Source: Verrucomicrobiota bacterium | Lineage (GTDB): Bacteria; Verrucomicrobiota; Verrucomicrobiia; Limisphaerales; CAIQOK01 | Length of the DNA: 14,875 bases | Direction: 5' to 3' | Assembly: GCA_025363535.1 (NCBI GenBank) | Contig: JANYDP010000560.1 | Location: 1-14,875, forward strand | In this document: piece after piece, positions 7,460 to 13,054 of the stretch | How the letters are laid out: each line of letters opens with the position of its first letter | How positions within the stretch are numbered: position 1 is the stretch's first letter | Position numbers and translations under genes: made by a program | Notes under the pieces: model-generated | Databases searched by the model: none | Told to the model about the DNA's origin: nothing | Seen by the model: the letters and a program-made list of their open reading frames with translations, nothing else

Positions 7460-9034
7460 TTATTTCTTCGCCACCGGAGTGCTCCAGTCGTAAGGCTTCT
7501 TTTCATTCCAGAGCGGAGCGGAAGCGACGGAGACAGGCGTCTGGAGGAAAGTATCCGTGTCCACTTGAAAGTCCGAATCCTGCACGATGGTGGGTGTGAT
7601 GAAGATGATCAGATTGTTTTTCTGCCGTTCGCTGGTGTTTTTGCGGAAGACATGGCCGAGGCCGGGAATATCACCCAGAAACGGCACCTTGGTTTCGCCC
7701 TTGGTGAGGTGATCATTGACGAGGCCGCCCAGGACGAGTGTGTGTCCGCTCGGGATCAGGACGGTGGTGTCAATGGTGCGGGAATTGAACGTGGGCACCA
7801 GCAACGAGGAGCCGCCGACATTGAACGGCGTGTCGCCCGTGTGGTTGGAAACTTCCGGCAACACTTTCAAGAGGACGGAGTTGTTCGCCGAGATGTGCGG
7901 GGTGACATGGAGTTTCACACCCACGTTGGTGTAGCTGATGGAGGAACCGCCCGTGGTGTTCGCCGTGCCAGCGGTGACGTTGACGACGGGGAACTGGTCA
8001 ATGACTTCCAAGGTGGCCATTTCGTTGTCCACGGTAACCGCATGCGGCGTGGCCAGAGTGTTGGCATGAGTCTCGGTGTTCAGGAAGGAGAGCGTGGCGT
8101 TCAAGCCGTCGGCATCCAGAAAGGCCGTCACCGGATTAAATCCTTTAGCTGTGTCGAAGATCATCTTCGGCAAGGTTTGCGTCAACGTATCGTTCTTGGC
8201 CGCGGTCGGCGAATTCGCCTGGAGGTTGTTGCCGAAGGCCAGGTGCTGCGCCTGCAAGGTGCCGGTCCAATCCACGCCTTTGACCGTCTTCGGATTGATC
8301 GCAGTTTCCATGATGCGCGCCTCGATGAGCACCTGCTTGGTGGGCGAGTCCAGCCGTTCGATCAAAGTATTGGCTTCGCCCAGTTCTTTTTCCGTGCCTA
8401 CCAAAACGAGTTGGCTGGAGCGGACGTCGGCGATGACGCGGCTGCGTTTGTCGGTGAGCGAGGACTGGACGGCGGAAACGATGTTGCTGGGGCTGGCGTA
8501 ATTCAGCTTGATGATCTTGGTGAACAAGGCCGGCGGCGCGGCGGGATCTTGGGTGGTGACGCGGGCGATCTTGGTCTTGGGATCCTCCACCAGTTGCAGA
8601 TTGTAATTGCCGAGCAGGGCGTTCAACGCCTGGGCGGCGGTGATGTTCTCCCAGCGGACGGAAACCGTCGGCTGCGGCGCGGGCTTGCCGTCCGGGCCGG
8701 GCTGGCCAAAGGTGATTTTCGGATCCAGCATGTAGTTCAGGTTGGCCTGGCGCGCGAGATTTTTGATGGCGTCGGTCAACTGCGCATCGTCCATTGAAAT
8801 CAGGGGGATGACAGCGGCTCCCGCCGTCTTGGTGGCGGTCTCCGCCGGAACCGCCGGGGCGGTGCTCGCGGTGGGCGGCGTCGGAGCGGGGTCGGCTTGC
8901 GCCACCACGATTCCGGGGACGGCGGCGGTGTCGGTTGTCGCGGGTGTGGCCGCAGTGGAGTTGTCTTGAGCTGAAACAGCCAAACAGCCTGCCACCAGCC
9001 CGCCCAACGCGAGAACGATTGTCTTTGCTTTCAT
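7460..9034 (-). CDS. pilQ: Secretin of type IV pilus / type II secretion (PilQ/GspD-like)
   Basis: This is an outer-membrane secretin, which forms the gated ring through which pili or proteins pass. From this start there are 524 residues. A signal peptide (MKAKTIVLALGGLVAGCLAVSA, split as MKAKTIVLALGG and LVAGCLAVSA) is followed by a Pro/Ala/Thr linker to about 75. An STN/N0-like domain (about 78-165) and a secretin N-domain (about 172-230, LNYASPSNIVSAVQ, then VIADVRSSQLVLVG) come next. The conserved core ends with VPFLGDIPGLGHVFR (450-464) and NNLIIFITPTIV (473-484). VAGC at 14-17 resembles a lipobox, but cutting after SA at 22 is as likely. ATGs at 9055 and 9076 are also in frame. The predicted sigma-54 start site (about 9080) leaves only about four bases before 9076. 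No AMIN domain is obvious, so it is shorter than many PilQ; GspD-like is an alternative name. Confidence 0.93.
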   Translation of the reverse strand: MKAKTIVLALGGLVAGCLAVSAQDNSTAATPATTDTAAVPGIVVAQADPAPTPPTASTAPAVPAETATKTAGAAVIPLISMDDAQLTDAIKNLARQANLNYMLDPKITFGQPGPDGKPAPQPTVSVRWENITAAQALNALLGNYNLQLVEDPKTKIARVTTQDPAAPPALFTKIIKLNYASPSNIVSAVQSSLTDKRSRVIADVRSSQLVLVGTEKELGEANTLIERLDSPTKQVLIEARIMETAINPKTVKGVDWTGTLQAQHLAFGNNLQANSPTAAKNDTLTQTLPKMIFDTAKGFNPVTAFLDADGLNATLSFLNTETHANTLATPHAVTVDNEMATLEVIDQFPVVNVTAGTANTTGGSSISYTNVGVKLHVTPHISANNSVLLKVLPEVSNHTGDTPFNVGGSSLLVPTFNSRTIDTTVLIPSGHTLVLGGLVNDHLTKGETKVPFLGDIPGLGHVFRKNTSERQKNNLIIFITPTIVQDSDFQVDTDTFLQTPVSVASAPLWNEKKPYDWSTPVAKK

Positions 9035-9090
9035 TTTATATTTGTGGTCGAACATTTCCGATGGCCGTTTCGCCATCTGGATCGGAATTT

Positions 9091-9107
9091 AGCAGGCGTG
9101 ATGCCAA
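9091..9107 (-). promoter_or_regulatory. Predicted sigma-54 promoter of the secretin gene
   Basis: On the minus strand TTGGCAT (9107-9101) and TGCT (9094-9091) place the key GG and GC 12 bases apart, as in the consensus TGGCAC-N5-TTGC. Differences are T and C in place of C and G after TGGCA and C for the first T of TTGC. The start site would be near 9080, in front of the secretin start. A palindrome lies about 97 bases upstream. Confidence 0.55.
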
Positions 9108-9166
9108 GGTTCGTAAATGAGACAAACGGCCTGTTCTCGCGGGAAAATCCACACAATCCTGTCTTC

Positions 9167-9187
9167 CTTGTCCTGTGACAGGACAAG
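9167..9187. promoter_or_regulatory. Perfect 21-bp palindrome, candidate enhancer site for the secretin promoter
   Basis: CTTGTCCTG (9167-9175) and CAGGACAAG (9179-9187) are exact inverted repeats around TGA, with T and A also pairing, so only the central base is unpaired. Its centre lies about 97 bases before the predicted sigma-54 start site, where NtrC-type activators usually bind. As RNA it lies outside the predicted transcript, which argues for a protein-binding site. The binding protein is unknown. Confidence 0.6.
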
Positions 9188-9272
9188 CCGACGTAAAGAA
9201 TGAGCAAAGTCTGCCGGGTAAATAATTCCAAGTGCCGGGTGGCGGGCGTTGTGAACCGGCCACGAAAGGAAC

Positions 9273-9307
9273 AAAAAATCAGGCAGCCATGAGGGCTGCC
9301 TGATTTT
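9273..9307 (-). terminator. Rho-independent terminator after the pilMNOP genes
   Basis: A perfect 14-bp stem AAAATCAGGCAGCC (9275-9288) / GGCTGCCTGATTTT (9294-9307) encloses a 5-base loop. On the minus strand it is followed by a T run (A run 9273-9278 on the plus strand). It begins about 25 bases after the stop of the PilP-like gene and separates the pilMNOP message from the secretin gene. Confidence 0.92.
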
Positions 9308-9332
9308 CAACAACAAACCAATGACAACAATT

Positions 9333-9791
9333 TTAACGACCTTGAAAAGTCAGTTCGCGCCGTTCGCCGGCGATCTCCACCACGGCGCGATCATCCTTGA
9401 TCGCCACCAGCAGCACATGGATGCGCCCGGCCGACGTGTTGACCGGCGCCTCTTCACCTTCGGCAAAGGTGTGGCCGTTGATCATCGCCAGTTGGTGATC
9501 CTTACTGCCGGAGATGCCATTGAAAACAATGGCCGTATTGACGGGGGTGTTCGCTGTTTTGGGCGCGGTCTTGATGGCGAACATCCGGTCCGAGGTGGGA
9601 AAGAAGGGATCATGTCCATCCGTCGGTTTGGTCGGTACGCCAAACGCGGATTTGGGAACCGGCTGGCTGGCGGGGTTGATGGTCTTGCGCGTCTCGGTGG
9701 TGGCCGGCGCGGGGGTCTTGTCTGTCGGCGCGGCTTCGGTGGCGAGCAGCAGGGCGCTTGAGCACGCGAGGGTGGATAAAAGGGTTTTCAT
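9333..9791 (-). CDS. pilP: PilP/GspC-like periplasmic pilus assembly protein
   Basis: This 152-residue exported protein sits where PilP belongs. PilP links the PilNO inner-membrane complex to the secretin in the periplasm. A signal peptide-like start (MKTLLSTLACSSALLLATEA) is followed by a disordered Pro/Thr/Lys linker (about 22-58), then GHDPFFPTSDR (59-69). A beta-rich domain of about 65 residues follows (VFNGISGSKDHQLAMI, GHTFAEGEEAP, then VLLVAIKDDRAVVEIAGE), as in the C-terminal domain of PilP and the HR domain of GspC. Cys10 lies too early and in the wrong context for a good lipobox, whereas many PilP are lipoproteins. The start shares ATGA with the pilO stop. Naming rests on domain pattern and gene order; sequence likeness to proteobacterial PilP is low. 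Confidence 0.75.
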   Translation of the reverse strand: MKTLLSTLACSSALLLATEAAPTDKTPAPATTETRKTINPASQPVPKSAFGVPTKPTDGHDPFFPTSDRMFAIKTAPKTANTPVNTAIVFNGISGSKDHQLAMINGHTFAEGEEAPVNTSAGRIHVLLVAIKDDRAVVEIAGERRELTFQGR

Positions 9792-10387
9792 AATTTGCTG
9801 ACGGTTGCGGCGGACGTGCTTTTGATGAGGGCGACGATGTCCAGTTTGAAGGCCAGTTTTTCCTTTTCGCCGGGGGAGGCCGCCGAGGCCGGGGAGAGTT
9901 CGAGATTCAAGACCCGCGAGGAGGGGAACTCGTTCTCAAAGTCGGCGATGAATTTGCCGAGATCGTGATAGTGGGCGGAGCCGACCAAGGTCATGACGGT
10001 TTGCTTGTAGGGGAATTTGGGCAGCAGGTTTACGTCGGCCGGATTGCCCGGGGAATTGAACTGCGGAATTTCCACGGCCCGGCCGAGTTTGAATTTACGG
10101 ATGGTGTTGACCATGGAGGCATAGAGATCCCCTGCCGGCATGTCCTCCTCCGCCAGCGACAGTTGGTTGCTGACGGTGAGCAGTTCGGTTTCAATCTGGC
10201 GGCTGTGGTTTACGGTGTCGCGGATTTCAGCCAGTTTTTTTTCCATGGCGGTTTTCTTGACCGCGTATTCCCGCAACCCGCCCTGCTGATAGCGGATGAG
10301 GGTGAAGTAGATGCCGCCGAGGGCGAGCGCGATGGCGGTCGAGGCCAGGATGAGCTGGTTGCGTTTATCTTTGGACAGTTTGTTCAT
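9788..10387 (-). CDS. pilO: PilO-like inner-membrane pilus alignment protein
   Basis: This is a 199-residue bitopic membrane protein. A short basic cytoplasmic tail (MNKLSKDKRNQ) is followed by one membrane helix (about 12-31), a periplasmic coiled coil (about 36-80, rich in Lys/Glu/Leu with heptad spacing) and a compact C-terminal domain (about 85-190) with FPYKQTVMTLVGSAHYHDLG, which is typical of PilO ferredoxin-like folds. PilO pairs with PilN to hold PilP and the secretin in line. It overlaps the pilN stop by ATGA upstream and the pilP start by ATGA downstream, so the three are tightly coupled. The topology and order make the call good. Confidence 0.87.
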   Translation of the reverse strand: MNKLSKDKRNQLILASTAIALALGGIYFTLIRYQQGGLREYAVKKTAMEKKLAEIRDTVNHSRQIETELLTVSNQLSLAEEDMPAGDLYASMVNTIRKFKLGRAVEIPQFNSPGNPADVNLLPKFPYKQTVMTLVGSAHYHDLGKFIADFENEFPSSRVLNLELSPASAASPGEKEKLAFKLDIVALIKSTSAATVSKL

Positions 10388-11070
10388 CGCTTTTTCTCCG
10401 GCAGGCTGGCTTCCAGCGCAAATAGTATAAACGGTTTGCCCTCCGAGTCCGTCTGCGGGGCGCTCAGACTTTTGAGACGGATGCCGTTTTGATCGCCGAG
10501 GTTGGCCTTGAAATACGGGGCCGTGGCAAGGGCGTCGCGGAACCGGTTCACGGCGTCACCCGCGCCCGGGCTGTTGTCCCGGGCATTGAGGGCGAAGGAA
10601 ATTCTTTCGGTGCTGCTGGCGGATTTGGCGGCCGTGGTGGGCGCGGCCTCTTCGCCGTCTTCCTTCTTGGCGGCCTTGACCTCTTCGGTCACCGTGTAGT
10701 TGAGGTCGAGTTTCAGGCGGACAAGCTGCACGCTCTCGACGGAAATCTGCTGGAAGGCGTCGAGAAAATTGCCGACGAGAAAGCGGTTGGTGGACAGCCG
10801 GTGCAAGGCCGCCAGCTTTTGATAATCCTCGGCGAGCTTGCGCTTGTTCTCCAGCACCTGCCGGTAATCGTTCGTGCGGGAATTCAGCTCGCCTTCCATG
10901 CGGCTGGAATCGCTTCTAACGACGATGCTTTTGACCATGAGCGAACTGCTCCAGGCCAGCATCCCCGCCACGAGCACGGTGCCGGCGAGGATGACCCGTT
11001 TGACCGGATCGCGGCGGCGCTGGTCTTCGATCGCCTGGGTTTCGGCCAATAGATTGATGCGGATGGGCAT
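10384..11070 (-). CDS. pilN: PilN-like inner-membrane pilus alignment protein
   Basis: This 228-residue bitopic membrane protein starts with PIRINLLAE, the short cytoplasmic motif by which PilN binds the groove of PilM. One membrane helix follows (about 25-46, VILAGTVLVAGMLAW), then a coiled coil (about 52-92). A periplasmic domain (about 95-228) is interrupted by a charged low-complexity insert, KAAKKEDGEEAAPTTAAKSA (about 133-152), which is not usual for PilN. The gene starts three bases after the pilM stop and shares ATGA with pilO. It is likely made in equal amounts with PilM and PilO. Confidence 0.87.
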   Translation of the reverse strand: MPIRINLLAETQAIEDQRRRDPVKRVILAGTVLVAGMLAWSSSLMVKSIVVRSDSSRMEGELNSRTNDYRQVLENKRKLAEDYQKLAALHRLSTNRFLVGNFLDAFQQISVESVQLVRLKLDLNYTVTEEVKAAKKEDGEEAAPTTAAKSASSTERISFALNARDNSPGAGDAVNRFRDALATAPYFKANLGDQNGIRLKSLSAPQTDSEGKPFILFALEASLPEKKR

Positions 11071-11073
11071 GAT

Positions 11074-12150
11074 TTAGAGAGCGGTTAGCGCGGCCCCCAC
11101 GGCGGTGGTGAGTTGCGGCGAGATGTGTTCGATTTCGGCCTCTTGCTTGGGGGACAAAGCCAGGTGCAGCTTCGCGGCGGGATTCCAGAGTTTGCAGTCC
11201 ACCGCGAGTTCGCGCTGGAGAATCTGCAGAACATACTCGGAACGGGCGGAGCCGCCCGAGAGATATACCTGGCCGACCGGGCGGTCGTGCTGATGTTCAA
11301 AAAAGTCAATGGAGGCGCGCAACTCCCGGCCGAGCGGCACCAGCAGGGATTCCAACGCGGACTCGACCTCGTGGGCCATGCCCACCTTGATGCCTTCGGC
11401 TTCGGCGTAGCTGATGTTCAAGACTTCGGAGAGTCCGGTGGTGAGGCGGTCGCCGCCGATGGAAACGACGCGGTTGATGGCCAGCTCGCCCTCGCGCAAA
11501 ATGGAAATGGAGGAGGACTTGAAGCCGATGTCCACGAGCGCGATGGTTTCCTTGGCGAACACCTCCGGTTGCGCCAGCTCAAACGCATTCACCGGTGCGA
11601 TGGCGCCAGGCACGATGTAGTCCGCAATGAGGCCGGCCGCCCTGGCACCGGCGGCGTAGTCGTCTACCATTTGCCGTTTGGAGCCGGCGATCAGGATTTT
11701 TTGCTTGGTCGAGCCGGGGCTGGTTTTGGCGGAATTGTTTTTCGCGTCGGAGGGCTGGAAGCTGGCGGTGTCGCAATCGAACACATGATTGGGGAGATCC
11801 TGCTGAAGATACACGCGCGAATTCAACTTGAGGATGGAGCGCATTTCATCGGCGGGCATGGGCGGCATCTCCACATGCCGGACGAGCGCATCGTTGACGC
11901 CGACGGTCAGGGCGACCAGCTTCGTCTTGGCCTCGAGCAGTTGGGTCACCGCCTTGAGATGCTCGGCGAGCATTTCGACGGAGAGAGTTTTTTCGAAAAG
12001 CGGCGCGTCCAGCAGGGCAAAGCTGCACAGGGCAAAGCCGTCCCCGCGACGTTGCAGATGCACGGCCTTGGTGATGCGGCCGCCGAGATCCACCGCCACC
12101 ATCTGGTCGCGCTTTTTCCGAGTTCTGTTTGTAAAAAATGGCAGTCCCAT
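11074..12150 (-). CDS. pilM: PilM, actin-like ATPase of type IV pilus assembly
   Basis: PilM is a cytoplasmic actin-like ATPase that binds the PilN tail and helps connect the pilus motor to the envelope complex. From this ATG there are 358 residues. The actin-fold signatures are present: phosphate-1 VAVDLGGRITKAV (18-30), phosphate-2 ALVDIGFKSSSISI (204-217) and adenosine VYLSGGSARSEYV (295-307). EMPPMPADEM, GGDRLTTGL and NISYAEAEGIKVG are also family-typical. A Ser/Thr/Lys loop at about 133-150 looks like an insert. A longer frame starts at 12189, but that codon lies inside the predicted sigma-54 promoter and before its start site, so the ATG at 12150 is chosen; it would give a leader of about 24 bases. 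The gene leads the pilMNOP operon. Confidence 0.93.
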   Translation of the reverse strand: MGLPFFTNRTRKKRDQMVAVDLGGRITKAVHLQRRGDGFALCSFALLDAPLFEKTLSVEMLAEHLKAVTQLLEAKTKLVALTVGVNDALVRHVEMPPMPADEMRSILKLNSRVYLQQDLPNHVFDCDTASFQPSDAKNNSAKTSPGSTKQKILIAGSKRQMVDDYAAGARAAGLIADYIVPGAIAPVNAFELAQPEVFAKETIALVDIGFKSSSISILREGELAINRVVSIGGDRLTTGLSEVLNISYAEAEGIKVGMAHEVESALESLLVPLGRELRASIDFFEHQHDRPVGQVYLSGGSARSEYVLQILQRELAVDCKLWNPAAKLHLALSPKQEAEIEHISPQLTTAVGAALTAL

Positions 12151-12184
12151 AATGCGTGTCTTGTCCAACGAACGAATCCTGATG

Positions 12185-12200
12185 AGCAACTATCCGGCCA
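12185..12200 (-). promoter_or_regulatory. Predicted sigma-54 promoter of the pilMNOP operon
   Basis: On the minus strand TGGCCGG (12200-12194) and TTGCT (12189-12185) match the consensus TGGCACG-N4-TTGCW in all but two positions, with GG and GC exactly 12 bases apart. The start site would be near 12174, 24 bases before the pilM ATG. It resembles the element before the secretin gene: both begin CTTGGC and end in TGCT. Confidence 0.62.
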
Positions 12201-12267
12201 AGCGGTTTGACGGCGCAGAATATGAATTTCAGCTCTCCCGCTGTCTGAGATTGGAACAGCCCGATTG

Positions 12268-12287
12268 CTTGACTGTCATAAAACAAG
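12268..12287. promoter_or_regulatory. Candidate enhancer site upstream of the pilM promoter
   Basis: On the minus strand this 20-base element begins CTTGT and ends GACAG-TCAAG, and matches the palindrome in front of the secretin gene at 15 of 20 aligned bases with one gap. Its centre is about 103 bases before the predicted sigma-54 start. Taken alone it is a poor palindrome (outer CTTG/CAAG pairs only), and it overlaps a possible T run of a weak hairpin, so the match could be chance. Confidence 0.35.
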
Positions 12288-12300
12288 ACCAGCCCCGGTC
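12280..12300 (-). terminator. Weak terminator-like hairpin at the end of the exported-protein gene
   Basis: On the minus strand GACCG and TGGTC (12300-12287, one G-T pair) form a 5-bp stem around a 4-base loop, followed by TTGTTTTA. The stem is short and begins at the stop codon, so it would at best end part of the transcripts before pilM. Confidence 0.3.
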
Positions 12301-13054
12301 AGGCTTTTTCGGCGATGCGGGCGACTTCAAGCGCGCCCTTTTCGTTGGTGCGAAAGGTGAGCACGATGGAGTTGAAGGCATGTTCTCCCACAGTGAATTG
12401 ATCGGTTCCGGTGCGGAAGCTGAATTCAAGGATTCCCGCCGCCGTGCGAATAAAAATCATCCGGCCCGCCGCCACGCCGCCGCCGGAGTTTTGCCAGGTG
12501 AAATCAAACGCCGGGCCGCTGTGATTGGCGATGGAGCGCTGGTATTCCTCGCTGATCTTGGCGTAGGCATAGGAATCCAAGAGGCGTCGGCGGCACGCTT
12601 CCATATCTGGCTCGTGCAGGTCACCCGAGGCGGGTTCCACCAGGCGGACGGTCAGGAAGCAATCGTAGCCCTGGTTGACGATCACCAGCTTATCCGGGCT
12701 GGAACTTTCTACATGAAAAAGCTCGGGGATGATGAAGGAATAGGCGTTGGTGCCAAAGGACAGCAAGGCATGTTGCACTTGGCGATCCCCGATGATTTCG
12801 TCGGCTTCAATCGAGGTGACCAAGGCCGGTGGCGGGGTCGGTGCAACTTCCTGCGCGGGCCGTTCCGAGGCCGGTGGCGTCTGAGTTATCACGTCGCTTA
12901 GAAGTTTTTCCACCAAGGTCGGCAGAGTGTTCAAGGCCGGCGCGGGATTGGTTGGGCCGGTGGTGGCGGGGAGTTCCTGGGCGGCAGAAGTCCAGGCCAG
13001 GTGTGCTCCGGCTGCGGCCAGCAGCAGCCAGCGAGTGGTTTTAGGGAGTGACAT
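12299..13054 (-). CDS. Exported protein of unknown function in the pilus locus
   Basis: I do not recognise this 251-residue protein. The start MSLPKTTRWLLLAAAGAHLAW, with AQE after TSA, is a clear Sec signal peptide (cut near residue 24-25). A Pro/Thr/Ala-rich linker (about 28-75) follows, and then a folded-looking domain (about 80-251) with HALLSFGTNAYSFIIPELFH, KLVIVNQGYDCFLTV and FTVGEHAFNSIVLTFRT. The alternating pattern suggests a beta-rich fold. It should be periplasmic or outer-membrane. A frame to 13087 is open upstream, but its Arg/Pro-rich extra residues do not fit a leader. The ATG lies inside the end of the PilX-like gene (14-base overlap), so the two are probably translated together. 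The place beside pilus genes suggests a part in pilus assembly, but no motif proves it. Confidence 0.78.
   Translation of the reverse strand: MSLPKTTRWLLLAAAGAHLAWTSAAQELPATTGPTNPAPALNTLPTLVEKLLSDVITQTPPASERPAQEVAPTPPPALVTSIEADEIIGDRQVQHALLSFGTNAYSFIIPELFHVESSSPDKLVIVNQGYDCFLTVRLVEPASGDLHEPDMEACRRRLLDSYAYAKISEEYQRSIANHSGPAFDFTWQNSGGGVAAGRMIFIRTAAGILEFSFRTGTDQFTVGEHAFNSIVLTFRTNEKGALEVARIAEKA

Noticed and set aside
7565..8797. A 410-codon open frame on the plus strand opposite the secretin gene
   Set aside because: Rich in Gly, Arg, Asp and His with no domain pattern; it mirrors the GC-rich codons of the secretin, which has clear motifs.
12241..12259. CTGT...ACAG inverted ends as a second enhancer copy before pilM
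   Set aside because: Only four bases match in each arm and the inner bases do not pair, so it is not distinguishable from chance.
11113..12901. Long plus-strand frames (11113-12210 and 11828-12901) opposite pilM and its upstream gene
   Set aside because: They overlap each other and lie across pilM with its three ATPase motifs; no recognisable domain.
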